Numbered from the stretch's first letter, positions 28,090-37,413 are shown. The stretch: 64,000 bases of DNA from Mycobacterium gordonae (GCF_017086405.1 NZ_CP070973.1:1054001-1118000); one strand, 5' to 3'. Notes: generated from the sequence alone by a model not told the origin. Translations and numbers: made by a program.

Positions 28090-29382
28090 ATGGAAGTCGT
28101 TTATGCGCGGTGCGCGGCCCTCGACGTTTCCAAGAAGGACGCCAAGGCATGTATCCGTGTTCAGGGGCAGGGCCGACGGGCGACGTCGACGACGGTGACC
28201 ACGTGGGGCTCGATGACCAACGAGATCCTGGCGTTGCGCGAGCATCTGGTGGCCGAGCACGTTGAGTGTGTGGTGATCGAGTCCACCTCGGACTACTGGA
28301 AACCGTTTTACTACCTGCTCGAAGAGCAGTTGAACGTGACCCTGGTCAACGCCAAAGCGGCACGCAACGTCCCCGGCCGCAAGACCGATGTCTCCGACGC
28401 GGCGTGGCTGGCCGATCTGGGAGCCCATGGGCTGTTGCGCGCATCGTTCGTGCCGCCACCGCCGATTCGGGTGTTGCGCGACCTGACCCGGGCGCGCACC
28501 GTGATTACCCGCGAGCGCACCAAAGAGATCCAGCGGCTCGAAAAGCTACTGGAAGACACTGGGATCAAACTCTCCGCGGTGGCCTCAGAGATCATCGGCG
28601 TCTCGGGGCGGGCGATGCTCGAAGCGCTGTGTGCCGGCCAGCGCGATCCGGCGACGCTCGCCGATCTAGCCAAAGGGACCCTGCGCAAGAAGATCCCGCA
28701 GCTCACCGACGCGCTGCGTGGGCGATTCACCGACCATCACGCGTTTATGGTGCGGTTATACCTTGACCGCCTCGATGCCCACGACGCCGACCTCGCCCGT
28801 CTTGATGAGCGCATCGAGGAGGTGATCGAACCTTTTTGCGCGACCCGGGAACTGCTGATGAGTATCCCGGGGTGGTCTGAGCTGGTCGCCACTGTGTTCA
28901 TCGCCGAAACCGGCGGCGATATGAGCGTGTTTCCCACCGCCGGGCATTTGGCGTCCTGGGCCGGGGTGGTGCCGGGCTGTAACGAATCCGCGGGCCGGGT
29001 CAAATCGGCGTCCATCCTGCCCGGTAACCGTCACCTCAAAGCCGCACTTGGTGTTGCGGCCCTGTCGGCGGCCCGCAGCAACGACACCTACTACAGCGTC
29101 CGCTACCGACGTATCGCCGGCACTCACCGACCCCTACCCAAGCGCCATAACCAGAACAAACCCAAGCGCCGCTCATCAACCGGCCAGATCGCTTTGGTTG
29201 CCCTCGAACACAAGATGCTCACCGACGCCTACAACATGCTGATCAATGGCGCCTTCTACCAGGATCCAGGACCCGACTACTACACCCGGCACAACCCTGG
29301 GCAGACCAAAGCCAAAGCAATCAAGCAACTGGAGAATCTTGGCTACAACGTCATTCTCGAACCGCTCACCGGAGCTGCCTAA
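28090..29382 (+). CDS. IS110-family transposase (DEDD RuvC-like plus Tnp20 domain)
   Basis: A 430-residue recombinase. The N-terminal RuvC-like domain shows the acidic set Asp12 (ALDVSKKD), Glu64 (VVIEST), Asp100 and Asp103 (KTDVSDAAWLADLG). A coiled-coil region follows, then the Tnp20 domain with LLMSIPGW, LASWAGVVPG and the candidate catalytic serine around Ser300 (GCNESAGR). There are no frameshifts or internal stops, so it may be active. GGAGG at 28076-28080 precedes the ATG at 28090. In the cell it would form a tetramer with the bridge RNA and join a circular element to a matching target. Confidence 0.95.
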   Translation: MEVVYARCAALDVSKKDAKACIRVQGQGRRATSTTVTTWGSMTNEILALREHLVAEHVECVVIESTSDYWKPFYYLLEEQLNVTLVNAKAARNVPGRKTDVSDAAWLADLGAHGLLRASFVPPPPIRVLRDLTRARTVITRERTKEIQRLEKLLEDTGIKLSAVASEIIGVSGRAMLEALCAGQRDPATLADLAKGTLRKKIPQLTDALRGRFTDHHAFMVRLYLDRLDAHDADLARLDERIEEVIEPFCATRELLMSIPGWSELVATVFIAETGGDMSVFPTAGHLASWAGVVPGCNESAGRVKSASILPGNRHLKAALGVAALSAARSNDTYYSVRYRRIAGTHRPLPKRHNQNKPKRRSSTGQIALVALEHKMLTDAYNMLINGAFYQDPGPDYYTRHNPGQTKAKAIKQLENLGYNVILEPLTGAA

Positions 29383-29438
29383 CACCGGCACCCCAATCAC
29401 GCACCAACTTTGGGTCACCACATTTTCGAGAGAGACGG

Positions 29439-29474
29439 AAAAGCCCCGGATTTCGAACCGAAACCGGGGCTTTT
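29439..29474 (-). terminator. Intrinsic terminator of the cmaA2 operon
   Basis: AAAAGCCCCGG (29439-29449) pairs perfectly with CCGGGGCTTTT (29464-29474) around a 14-base loop. On the minus strand it gives a GC-rich hairpin ending in four T residues, 27 bases past the cmaA2 stop. The symmetry means it could also stop plus-strand transcripts from the acyltransferase gene, or now from the transposase gene. The element's right end lies 1-2 bases outside the stem. Confidence 0.85.
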
Positions 29475-29500
29475 GCGCCTGCTCGCGCAGCGATGTCCTG

Positions 29501-30412
29501 TTACTTCACCAGGGTGAACTGACAGACGTTGGTGTAGCCGTCGCGGAACAGGTCCGAGCAGCCACGCAGGTACTTCATGAAGGTCTCGTACTCCTGCTCG
29601 CCCTTGAGCTCAATGGCCTTCTCCTTGTGCGCTTCCAGGGCGTCGGCCCAGGTGTTCAAGGTGGGGACGTAGTTCTTGCCGATGAAGTGGTGGCGCTCGA
29701 TCTTGAAACCGGCCTCGGTCGAGTAGCGGTCGACCTGCTCGACCTGGGGCAGCTTACCGCCGGGGTAAATCTCCCTCAGGATGAAGCTGATGAAGCGCAG
29801 CAGGGTCATCGTGGTCTTCAGCCCCATCGCCTTACCCTCTTCGGCGGTCGGCACCACGATGGAGTGCAGCAACATCCGCCCGTCGTCGGGCAGCAGGCTG
29901 TAGTACTTCTTGAAGAAGGTGGCGTAGCGCTCGTACCCGGCGTCGCCGGCGCCGTCGGCAAAGTGTTCGAAGGCTCCCAGCGAGACGATCCGGTCGACCG
30001 GCTCGTCGAACAGCTCCCAGCCCTGCAGGCGCACCTCTTTGCGGCGTGGACTGTCCATCTCGTCGAACTTCTGCTGGCAGTGGGCGAGTTGGTTCTCGCT
30101 GAGGGTCAGCCCGATGACGTTCACGTCGTAGTGCTCGACGGCGTGCCGCATCGTCGAACCCCAGCCACTGCCGATGTCGAGCAGCGTCATGCCGGGCTCG
30201 AGGTTCAGCTTGTCCAGCGCCAGCTTGCGCTTGGCGAACTGTGCCTCTTCGAGCGTCTTGGTCTGTGGCTCATCGATGTTCGGGTTCTCATCGAAGTAGG
30301 CGCAGCTGTAGGTCATCGACGGGTCGAGCCAGAGCTTGAAGAATTCGTTGGAACGGTCGTAGTGCGACTGCACCGCCTCGACCGGCGGCTGCAGCTGGGT
30401 GCCTTCTGTCAT
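29501..30412 (-). CDS. cmaA2: Mycolic acid cyclopropane synthase
   Basis: A 303-residue SAM-dependent methyltransferase that adds methylene groups to double bonds of meromycolate chains. The N-terminal [15 protein letters not shown] segment reads [21 protein letters not shown], followed by the SAM motif [21 protein letters not shown] and the C-terminal YPGGKLPQ. The length matches CmaA2 (302 aa in M. tuberculosis), which makes trans and some cis cyclopropanes. Assignment to CmaA2 over paralogues rests on synteny with hadD and serB1. The genes run on the minus strand and end at a strong terminator. Confidence 0.9.
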   Translation of the reverse strand: MTEGTQLQPPVEAVQSHYDRSNEFFKLWLDPSMTYSCAYFDENPNIDEPQTKTLEEAQFAKRKLALDKLNLEPGMTLLDIGSGWGSTMRHAVEHYDVNVIGLTLSENQLAHCQQKFDEMDSPRRKEVRLQGWELFDEPVDRIVSLGAFEHFADGAGDAGYERYATFFKKYYSLLPDDGRMLLHSIVVPTAEEGKAMGLKTTMTLLRFISFILREIYPGGKLPQVEQVDRYSTEAGFKIERHHFIGKNYVPTLNTWADALEAHKEKAIELKGEQEYETFMKYLRGCSDLFRDGYTNVCQFTLVK

Positions 30413-30432
30413 TGATCCGACGCTACCGGCCG

Positions 30433-30936
30433 CTATCCGATGGATGCAATTGCAGCCACCGTGGCCTCGGCCTCGGCGTCGTGCTGCGCCGCTTCGCCCA
30501 ACATGGTGACGACGCTGGTGATCACGGGCTTTCCTTCGCCGTCGGTCACTTCGCTGCGTATTTCGGCCAGCACCGTGCCGTGGGACTGGATCACCGAGTC
30601 GAGATAGGTGTCGAAGTGCAACTCATCACCGACCACGATCGGGCGGTGGAACTTGAACTTCTGGTCGCGGTGCATGACTCGGGCGATGTTGATCGGGATG
30701 CTGAATTTGGTGAAAATCTCCAGCTGAACGCGCCGACCGGCGATGGCCAGGAATGTGAGTGGGGCCGGCAGCTTGTCGTAGCCGGCCGCTGCGGCGACGG
30801 CTTCGCTGTGATGAATCGGGTTCTCGTCTTTGACCGAAAGGGCGAACTCACGGACCTTTTCGCGTCCGACCACGAAGTAGTCTTCCTGCCGGTAGTGCTT
30901 ACCGATGATTCCTTCGGCCCCCTGGGGAACAGTCAT
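30433..30936 (-). CDS. hadD: FAS-II-type (3R)-hydroxyacyl dehydratase subunit
   Basis: A 167-residue hotdog-fold protein of the HadA/MaoC N-terminal type. It begins [21 protein letters not shown] and contains [10 protein letters not shown] and [11 protein letters not shown], but the full catalytic Asp-His hydratase motif is degenerate, as in HadA/HadC-like partners. The orthologue in M. smegmatis, called HadD, is needed for normal alpha- and epoxy-mycolates. The cmaA2 start lies 20 bases downstream, so a mycolate-modifying operon is likely. It corresponds to Rv0504c. Confidence 0.82.
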   Translation of the reverse strand: MTVPQGAEGIIGKHYRQEDYFVVGREKVREFALSVKDENPIHHSEAVAAAAGYDKLPAPLTFLAIAGRRVQLEIFTKFSIPINIARVMHRDQKFKFHRPIVVGDELHFDTYLDSVIQSHGTVLAEIRSEVTDGEGKPVITSVVTMLGEAAQHDAEAEATVAAIASIG

Positions 30937-30980
30937 GCCGCCGCTTTCCGATCGAAGAGTTAGCTCAGCGGCGCAGCTTA

Positions 30981-31874
30981 TCAGCGTGATTGGCGCCGGG
31001 ATGCCAGAGCCGCCAGCGCGCCGCCGGCCGCCCCCAGCGCCAGGGCGGACGGCACCCCGATGCGCGCGGCCTTGCGTGCGGTGCGGAAGTCGCGAATTTC
31101 CCAGCCCCGCTCGCGGGCCAGGCTGCGCAGGCGGGCGTCCGGGTTGATCGCGACCGCGGTGCCCACCAGGGACAGCATGGGCACGTCGTTGTAACTGTCG
31201 GAATATGCGGTGCAGCGCTTGAGGTTGAGTCCCTCCCGGATCGCCAGCGAACGCACCGCATGTGCCTTGCCGGTCCCGTGCAAGATGTCGCCCACCAGCC
31301 TGCCGGTGAAGATCCCGTCGACCGATTCGGCCACGGTGCCCAGGGCGCCGGTCAGGCCGAGCCGGCGCGCGATGGTTGCCGCCAGCTCGTATGGGGTGGC
31401 GGTGATCAGCCACACCTGCTGGCCGGCGTCGAGATGCATCTGGGTGAGTTCGCGGGTGCCGGGCCAGATCTTGTCGGCGATGATCTCGTCGTAGATTTCG
31501 TCGCCGAGTCGCACCAGTTCATCGACCGACCGGCCCTCGATGAAGGCCAGCGCCTTGCGCCGGCCGGCGGCGACATCCTGGCTGTTCTCCTTGCCGAGCA
31601 CCTGGAACTTGGCCTGCGCGTAGACGAATCCGAGCACGTCCCGGTAGGTGAAGTAGTCCCGGGCGGCCAGCCCCCGGCCGAAGTGCACTGCCGACGAACC
31701 CTGCACCAACGTGTTGTCCACATCGAAGAAGGCGGCGGCGGTCAGATCGACGGGCGGCTGCGGACGTTCGGTTTCGGAATCTGCACGCAGCCCCTCCAGC
31801 GCCCGTTCGGCACTGGCGTTGGCGGCCAAGGCCTCCAGATCGACGCGACCGCTCACATATTCAGAGGAAGCCAT
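30981..31874 (-). CDS. serB1: HAD-superfamily phosphatase (SerB1-like)
   Basis: A 297-residue HAD subfamily IB enzyme. Motif I is [13 protein letters not shown], motif [12 protein letters not shown], and motif III with [10 protein letters not shown] and [13 protein letters not shown] hydrophobic C-terminal segment (about 272-290) suggests a membrane tether. It is annotated as phosphoserine phosphatase in M. tuberculosis, but SerB2 is the main enzyme there, and the substrate may instead be a lysophosphatidate-like lipid. The start at 31874 was chosen over 31898 as the one with the shorter, family-like N-terminus. It is the first gene of the minus-strand cmaA2 unit. Confidence 0.8.
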   Translation of the reverse strand: MASSEYVSGRVDLEALAANASAERALEGLRADSETERPQPPVDLTAAAFFDVDNTLVQGSSAVHFGRGLAARDYFTYRDVLGFVYAQAKFQVLGKENSQDVAAGRRKALAFIEGRSVDELVRLGDEIYDEIIADKIWPGTRELTQMHLDAGQQVWLITATPYELAATIARRLGLTGALGTVAESVDGIFTGRLVGDILHGTGKAHAVRSLAIREGLNLKRCTAYSDSYNDVPMLSLVGTAVAINPDARLRSLARERGWEIRDFRTARKAARIGVPSALALGAAGGALAALASRRQSR

Positions 31875-31958
31875 GCCAAACCTCCCAAGTCGCTGCACGC
31901 TGTCGAGCCGATACCAACCCTATCCGCCCGAGGCGGGGCGAATGCGACACTGGTGGCC

Positions 31959-32237
31959 ATGGTCACGTCCGCCCGCCGATCGCAGGTGCAACTGCTGACT
32001 CGCGCCGGTTGCGCGATCTGTGACCGGATGCACGCGCAGCTGGCCGAACTGGCCGAAGAACTCGGCTTCGACCTGCTCAGCACGGACGTCGACGCCGCCG
32101 CGCAGGCCGGAAAGCCCGAGCTGAGGGCCGAATTCGGCGATCGGCTGCCGGTGGTGCTGCTCGACGGCCGAGAGCACAGCTACTGGGAGGTCGACGAACC
32201 CCGATTGCGGGCTGACCTCGCCGTCCGGCGGTCGTGA
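31959..32237 (+). CDS. Glutaredoxin-like thiol protein
   Basis: A 92-residue single-domain thioredoxin-fold protein. The redox motif CAIC lies at about residues 18-21 (LLTRAGCAICDRM), and the cis-proline segment LPVVLLDG follows. It is the size of glutaredoxin-like Rv0508, and hemA is immediately downstream. From memory, M. tuberculosis has mmpS2-mmpL2 between serB1 and this gene; neither is present here. Its partner is unknown; mycoredoxin-like reduction is one possibility. Confidence 0.8.
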   Translation: MVTSARRSQVQLLTRAGCAICDRMHAQLAELAEELGFDLLSTDVDAAAQAGKPELRAEFGDRLPVVLLDGREHSYWEVDEPRLRADLAVRRS

Positions 32238-32331
32238 GCGCCGGATATTTGGTGGGCCACCTGACAAGCGTCTACCGTAGGTAGTAGTTCACTTTCCAAC
32301 GCTGCAAGGGAGCGGGCCAGGTGATGCTGCC

Positions 32332-33693
32332 GTGAGCATCCTGCTCTTCGGGGTTTCGCACCGCAGTGCGCCGGTCTCTGTGCTGGAACAACTCAGTATC
32401 GACGAGTTCGATCAGACCAAGATCGTCGACTCGGTGCTGCAGTCGCCGCTGGTAAGCGAGGCCATGGTGCTCTCGACGTGCAACCGCGTCGAGGTCTATG
32501 CCGTCGTCGAGGCGTTTCACGGCGGGCTGTCGGTGATCGGGCAGGTGCTGGCCGAGTATTCGGGGTTGCCGATGGGCGACCTGACCAAGCATGCCTACGT
32601 CCGCTACAGCGAGGCCGCCGTCGAGCATCTGTTCGCCGTGGCCAGCGGGCTGGACTCGGCGGTGGTCGGCGAACAGCAGGTGTTGGGGCAGGTGCGCCGC
32701 GCCTATGCCTCGGCCGAAGCCAACAGCGCAGTCGGGAGAGTGCTGCACGAACTGGCCCAGCGCGCGCTGTCGGTGGGTAAGCGGGTGCACTCCGAAACCG
32801 CGATCGACGCCGCCGGCGCCTCGGTGGTGTCGGTGGCCCTCGGCATCGCCGAACGCAAGCTGGGCACCCTCGCCGGCAAGACCGCCGCCGTGGTCGGCGC
32901 CGGATCGATGGGTGCCCTCGCGGCGTCCCACCTCACCCGGGCCGGCATCGGCCGGGTGCACGTGCTGAACCGGTCGTTGGCCCGGGCCGCGCGGCTGGCG
33001 GACCGGATCGAGGCATCGGGCATACCGGCCGAGGCGCTGACGCTCGATCGGCTGACCCACGCGCTGGGCGACGCCGATGTGGTGGTCAGCTGCACCGGGG
33101 CGGTCAGCCCGGTGGTGTCACTGGCCGACGTCCATCACGCCCTGGTCAACGCCCGTCGCGACGAGGCCGAGGAGCCTCTGGTCATCTGCGATCTCGGCAT
33201 GCCCCGCGACGTCGACCCCGCGGTGGCCGGACTCCCCGGTGTGCTGGTGGTCGACGTGGACCGGGTGCAACACGAACCGTCGGCCCACGCGGCGGCCGCC
33301 GACGTCGACGCGGCCCGCCACATCGTCGCCGCCGAGGTCGCGGCGTATCTGACCGGGCAGCGGATGGCCGAGGTCACCCCGACGGTCACCGCTCTGCGTC
33401 AGCGGGCCGCCGACGTCGTCGAGGCCGAGTTGCTGCGCCTGGACAACCGGCTGCCCGGGCTGGCCACCGCCGAGCGCGAAGAGGTGGCCCGCACGGTGCG
33501 ACGGGTGGTGGACAAGCTGCTGCACGCACCCACCGTGCGGATCAAGCAGCTGGCCAGTGCGCCCGGCGGCGACAGCTACGCAGAGGCGCTGCGCGAGCTG
33601 TTCGAACTGGAACAGACCGCTGTCGACGCTGTCGCCACAGCTGGCGAACTGCAAGTTCTGGCAACGGAATTCGACAATCCTTCGGCCGAGTGA
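32332..33693 (+). CDS. hemA: Glutamyl-tRNA reductase
   Basis: A 453-residue NADPH-dependent enzyme that converts glutamyl-tRNA to glutamate 1-semialdehyde, the first committed step of tetrapyrrole synthesis by the C5 route. The catalytic Cys50 lies in [10 protein letters not shown], the substrate-binding region reads [15 protein letters not shown], and the NADPH motif is [12 protein letters not shown]. The dimerisation helices follow at the C-terminus. The start is GTG at 32332, preceded by a GGGAG-type ribosome site. It heads the hemA-hemC-hemD-hemB run. A perfect CTACC-GTA-GGTAG repeat (32272-32284) lies in its leader. Confidence 0.96.
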   Translation: MSILLFGVSHRSAPVSVLEQLSIDEFDQTKIVDSVLQSPLVSEAMVLSTCNRVEVYAVVEAFHGGLSVIGQVLAEYSGLPMGDLTKHAYVRYSEAAVEHLFAVASGLDSAVVGEQQVLGQVRRAYASAEANSAVGRVLHELAQRALSVGKRVHSETAIDAAGASVVSVALGIAERKLGTLAGKTAAVVGAGSMGALAASHLTRAGIGRVHVLNRSLARAARLADRIEASGIPAEALTLDRLTHALGDADVVVSCTGAVSPVVSLADVHHALVNARRDEAEEPLVICDLGMPRDVDPAVAGLPGVLVVDVDRVQHEPSAHAAAADVDAARHIVAAEVAAYLTGQRMAEVTPTVTALRQRAADVVEAELLRLDNRLPGLATAEREEVARTVRRVVDKLLHAPTVRIKQLASAPGGDSYAEALRELFELEQTAVDAVATAGELQVLATEFDNPSAE

Positions 33694-33706
33694 CCGATTG
33701 GCACAC

Positions 33707-34654
33707 GTGATCCGGATAGGCACTCGGGGCAGCCTGCTGGCCACCACCCAGGCCGCGACCGTCAGGGACGCTTTGATCGCCAGCGGCCATCCCGCCGAGT
33801 TGGTGACGATCAGCACAGCCGGCGACCGATCGTCGGCGCCGATCGAAGAGTTGGGTGTGGGGGTTTTCACCACCGCGCTGCGCGAGGCGATGGAGCAGGG
33901 TCACGTCGATGCCGCCGTGCACTCGCACAAGGATTTGCCGACCGCGCCCGACCCCCGGTTCACCATTGCCGCCATACCGCCACGCAACGACCCCCGTGAC
34001 GCACTGGTGGCCCGTGACGGGCTGGTGCTGGGAGAGTTGCCGGCCGGTTCGCTGGTCGGCACCTCCTCGCCACGGCGGGCCGCACAGCTTAGAGCATTGG
34101 GTCTCGGTTTGGAAATCCGCCCCCTACGAGGCAACCTAGATACCAGGTTGAACAGGGTGAGTAGTGGTGATCTTGACGCCGTCGTGGTGGCCCGGGCCGG
34201 GTTGGCCCGACTGGGTCGTCTCGACGACGTCACCGAGACGCTAGAGCCGGTGCAGATGTTGCCAGCACCAGCTCAGGGTGCTCTCGCCGTCGAGTGCCGA
34301 TCCGACGACAGTCGTTTGGCGGCTGTGTTGGCGGCACTGGACGACGCCGACACACGTGCGGCGGTCACCGCGGAGCGTGCCCTGCTCGCCGAACTGGAGG
34401 CCGGTTGCTCGGCACCGGTGGGCGCGATCGCGGAAGTGGTCGAGTCCATCGATGAGGAGGGGCGGGTCTTCGAAGAGCTGTCGCTGCGCGGCTGCGTGGC
34501 GGCACTCGACGGATCCGATGTGATCCGCGCGTCCGGAATCGGCACCTCCGATCGGGCACGGGAGTTGGGCCTCTCGGTTGCCGCGGAGTTGTTCGAACTG
34601 GGCGCCGCAGAGTTGATGTGGGGAGCGCGGGAAGACCCCGCGCGAGGGAGTTGA
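33707..34654 (+). CDS. hemC: Porphobilinogen deaminase (hydroxymethylbilane synthase)
   Basis: A 315-residue enzyme that polymerises four porphobilinogens on a covalent dipyrromethane cofactor. The start reads [11 protein letters not shown], the catalytic aspartate lies in [10 protein letters not shown], arginines occur in [10 protein letters not shown], and the cofactor is attached at Cys234 in [13 protein letters not shown] at 33707, 13 bases after hemA, is the start that gives the family N-terminus; a TTG three codons earlier is weaker. It runs into hemD with a 22-base gap. Confidence 0.95.
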   Translation: MIRIGTRGSLLATTQAATVRDALIASGHPAELVTISTAGDRSSAPIEELGVGVFTTALREAMEQGHVDAAVHSHKDLPTAPDPRFTIAAIPPRNDPRDALVARDGLVLGELPAGSLVGTSSPRRAAQLRALGLGLEIRPLRGNLDTRLNRVSSGDLDAVVVARAGLARLGRLDDVTETLEPVQMLPAPAQGALAVECRSDDSRLAAVLAALDDADTRAAVTAERALLAELEAGCSAPVGAIAEVVESIDEEGRVFEELSLRGCVAALDGSDVIRASGIGTSDRARELGLSVAAELFELGAAELMWGAREDPARGS

Positions 34655-34676
34655 AAGAGACTTGGGAGCGACAACG

Positions 34677-36341
34677 ATGACGCGAGGGCGTAAGCCGACA
34701 CCGGGCCGCATCACTTTTGTGGGCTCCGGTCCAGGCGACCCCGGTCTACTGACCACTCGGGCTGCCACGGTGCTGGCGAACGCAGCCCTGGTGTTCACCG
34801 ACCCCGATGTGCCCGAGGCGGTGCTGGCGCTGATCGGCAGGGACCTGCCGCCGGTGTCCGGCCCGGCGCCCGCCGAGACGACGCCGGCCAGCTCCGATGC
34901 CGCCGCCGGTTCGTCGAGCCCGGAAACCGTCGCCGCGGTGATCTCCGAAGGACCCGACATCCGTCCCGCGCTCGGCGATCCCGCCGAGGTCGCCAAGACG
35001 CTGACGACCGAGGCCCGCTCGGGCGTCGACGTCGTCCGGCTGGTGGCCGGTGACCCGTTGTCGGTGGACGCGGTGATCACCGAGGTGAACGCCGTCGCCC
35101 GCGCGCACCTGCATGTGGAGATCGTGCCCGGCCTGGCCGCGACCAGCGCCGTCCCGACCTACGCCGGGTTGCCGCTGGGTTCCTCGCACACCGTCGCCGA
35201 CGTCCGTGGTGACGTGGATTGGGAGGCGCTGGCCGCCGCCCCCGGTCCGCTGATCCTGCAGGCCACGGCGTCGCATCTGGCCGACGCCGCACGCACCCTG
35301 ATCGACCACGAGCTGTCCGACGGCACGCCGTGTGTGGTGACCGCGCAGGGCACCACCTGCCAGCAGCGATCGGTCGAGACCACGCTGCAGGGACTGACCG
35401 ACCCGGCCGTGCTGGGCGGCGGGACGGACCCGGCCGGTCCGTTGACCGGACCGCTGGTGGTGACCATCGGCAAGACGGTGGCCAGCCGGGCGAAGCTGAA
35501 CTGGTGGGAGAGCCGGGCGCTATACGGCTGGACGGTGCTGGTGCCGCGCACCAAGGACCAGGCCGGTGAGATGAGCGAGCGGCTGACGTCCTACGGCGCG
35601 CTGCCCATCGAGGTGCCGACCATCGCCGTCGAGCCGCCGCGCAGTCCCGCGCAGATGGAGCGCGCGGTCAAGGGGTTGGTGGACGGCCGCTTCCAATGGG
35701 TGGTGTTCACCTCCACCAACGCCGTGCGCGCGGTGTGGGAGAAGTTCGGCGAATTCGGTCTGGACGCCCGCGCGTTCTCCGGAGTCAAGATCGCCTGCGT
35801 CGGCGAGTCGACGGCAGACCGGGTTCGTGCCTTCGGCATCAGCCCCGAACTGGTGCCGTCGGGTGAACAGTCCTCAATGGGGCTGCTGGACGAATTCCCG
35901 CCCTACGACAGCATTTTCGACCCGGTGAACCGGGTGCTGCTGCCGCGCGCGGACATCGCGACCGAGACCCTGGCCGAGGGACTGCGCGAGCGTGGCTGGG
36001 AGATCGAGGACGTCACCGCCTACCGCACCGTGCGGGCCGCTCCGCCGCCGGCGTCCACCCGGGAGATGATCAAGACGGGTGGCTTCGACGCGGTGTGCTT
36101 CACCTCCAGCTCCACCGTGCGCAACCTGGTCGGCATCGCCGGCAAGCCGCACGCGCGGACCATCATCGCCTGCATCGGCCCCAAGACCGCGGAGACCGCA
36201 GCCGAATTCGGCCTGCGGGTCGACGTCCAGCCGGAGACCGCCGCGGTGGGTCCGCTGGTCGACGCGCTGGCCGAACACGCGGCCCGGTTGCGCGCCGAAG
36301 GCGCCCTGCCGCCGCCGCGCAAGAAGAGCCGCAGACGGTGA
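34677..36341 (+). CDS. hemD: Uroporphyrinogen-III synthase fused to an N-terminal methyltransferase-like domain
   Basis: A 554-residue two-domain protein. The first half (about 1-245) has the tetrapyrrole-methylase signature FVGSGPGDPGLLTTRAA but lacks several usual SUMT residues and contains an Ala/Ser/Pro insert around 60-90. The second half (about 270-535) is HemD, which cyclises hydroxymethylbilane to uroporphyrinogen III (LVPRTKDQAGEMSERL, FTSTNAVRAVWEKF, FTSSSTVRNL). Fused CysG/HemD proteins occur in this position in actinobacteria. The C-terminus is basic. An inverted repeat follows before hemB. Confidence 0.93.
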   Translation: MTRGRKPTPGRITFVGSGPGDPGLLTTRAATVLANAALVFTDPDVPEAVLALIGRDLPPVSGPAPAETTPASSDAAAGSSSPETVAAVISEGPDIRPALGDPAEVAKTLTTEARSGVDVVRLVAGDPLSVDAVITEVNAVARAHLHVEIVPGLAATSAVPTYAGLPLGSSHTVADVRGDVDWEALAAAPGPLILQATASHLADAARTLIDHELSDGTPCVVTAQGTTCQQRSVETTLQGLTDPAVLGGGTDPAGPLTGPLVVTIGKTVASRAKLNWWESRALYGWTVLVPRTKDQAGEMSERLTSYGALPIEVPTIAVEPPRSPAQMERAVKGLVDGRFQWVVFTSTNAVRAVWEKFGEFGLDARAFSGVKIACVGESTADRVRAFGISPELVPSGEQSSMGLLDEFPPYDSIFDPVNRVLLPRADIATETLAEGLRERGWEIEDVTAYRTVRAAPPPASTREMIKTGGFDAVCFTSSSTVRNLVGIAGKPHARTIIACIGPKTAETAAEFGLRVDVQPETAAVGPLVDALAEHAARLRAEGALPPPRKKSRRR

Positions 36342-36349
36342 CCCACTGT

Positions 36350-36414
36350 GCGTTGACTCTGCGTCAGTGGCGCAACCGCCCGAGTGGTCTCCGTCCTCAA
36401 CGCAGAGTCAACGT
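36350..36414. repeat. Long-armed inverted repeat between hemD and hemB
   Basis: GCGTTGACTCTGCGT (36350-36364) and ACGCAGAGTCAACGT (36400-36414) are inverted copies that match in 14 of 15 positions, with 35 bases between. It lies directly after the hemD stop and before the hemB ribosome-binding site AGGAG (36423-36427). The arms are long for a simple terminator and there is no T-run. It could be a dispersed intergenic palindrome of mycobacteria or an RNA structure that sets hemB expression. Confidence 0.7.
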
Positions 36415-36432
36415 AGGCGGCTAGGAGACAAC

Positions 36433-37413
36433 GTGGCGTACCCCCGGCAGCGACCGCGCCGGCTCCGTTCCGCCCCGGCTCTGCGCCGGCTGGTGGCGCA
36501 AACATCCTTGGAGCCAAGGCATTTGGTGCTGCCGATGTTCGTCGCCGACGGTATCGGCGAACCACGGGCGATATCGTCGATGCCGGGCGTGGTGCAACAC
36601 ACCCGCGACTCGTTGCGCAGTGCGGCCGCCGATGCGGTGGCCGCCGGAGTCGGTGGGCTGATGCTCTTCGGTGTGCCGCGTGAGCAGGACAAGGACCCGG
36701 TTGGTTCGGCAGGCACCGATCCCGACGGCATCCTGAACGTGGCGGTGCGAGATCTGGCCAAGGATCTCGGCGACGCGACCGTCCTGATGGCCGACACCTG
36801 TCTGGATGAGTTCACCGACCACGGGCACTGCGGTGTTCTTGACGGGCGCGGCCGGGTAGACAACGACACCACGTTGCACCGATATGTGGAACTGGCGGTG
36901 GCGCAAGCGGAATCGGGCGCACACGTGGTGGGTCCCAGCGGCATGATGGACGGTCAGGTGGGCGCGATCCGGGACGGGCTGGACGCGGCGGGCCACTCCG
37001 ACGTCGCAATCCTCGCGTATGCCGCCAAGTTCGCCTCGGCGTTCTACGGTCCGTTTCGGGAGGCCGTGGCCTCGAGCCTGTGTGGCGACCGGCGCACCTA
37101 TCAGCAGGAGCCGGGCAACGCCCGGGAGGCACTCCGCGAGGTCCAACTGGACCTCGATGAAGGCGCCGACATCGTGATGGTGAAACCGGCATTGGGCTAC
37201 CTGGACGTGCTGGCGGCGGCCGCTGACATCTCGCCGGTTCCGGTGGCGGCCTACCAAGTTTCGGGGGAGTACGCGATGATTTGTGCGGCGGCTGCCAATA
37301 ATTGGATCGACGAACGTGCTGCGGCGCTGGAGTCGTTGACCAGTATTCGACGAGCGGGGGCTGATTTCGTGCTGACGTACTGGGCCGCCGACGCGGCGAG
37401 GTGGCTCGCGTGA
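36433..37413 (+). CDS. hemB: Delta-aminolevulinic acid dehydratase (porphobilinogen synthase)
   Basis: A 326-residue enzyme that condenses two 5-aminolevulinates into porphobilinogen. The two active-site lysines occur in AYAAKFASAFYGPFR and MVKPALGYLDVL. The metal region reads ADTCLDEFTDHGHCG: compared with the zinc type (CLC..HGHC) one cysteine is replaced by aspartate, so the metal site is intermediate between zinc and magnesium forms. The start is GTG at 36433 behind AGGAG. Two coupled small membrane protein genes follow. Confidence 0.95.
   Translation: MAYPRQRPRRLRSAPALRRLVAQTSLEPRHLVLPMFVADGIGEPRAISSMPGVVQHTRDSLRSAAADAVAAGVGGLMLFGVPREQDKDPVGSAGTDPDGILNVAVRDLAKDLGDATVLMADTCLDEFTDHGHCGVLDGRGRVDNDTTLHRYVELAVAQAESGAHVVGPSGMMDGQVGAIRDGLDAAGHSDVAILAYAAKFASAFYGPFREAVASSLCGDRRTYQQEPGNAREALREVQLDLDEGADIVMVKPALGYLDVLAAAADISPVPVAAYQVSGEYAMICAAAANNWIDERAAALESLTSIRRAGADFVLTYWAADAARWLA

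Larger units (their letters stand above)
27798..29437 (+). mobile_element. IS110-family insertion sequence, apparently intact
   Basis: The element consists of a 290-base 5' non-coding end, one 430-codon transposase frame and a short 3' end. It lacks terminal inverted repeats, as is normal for IS110. The boundaries are inferred from internal copies of the flanks. CGAGCAGCT at 27791-27799 (host side, ending in a CT core) recurs at 27946-27954. CGAGAGAGAC at 29427-29436 (right end) recurs at 28016-28025. The insertion lies between the stop of the acyltransferase gene and the terminator of cmaA2, so no gene is broken. The right core reads CG instead of CT. Confidence 0.8.

Noticed and set aside
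36350..36414. CRISPR repeat reading of the inverted repeat
   Set aside because: There are only two inverted arms and no direct repeats or cas genes. No CRISPR array was seen anywhere in the window.
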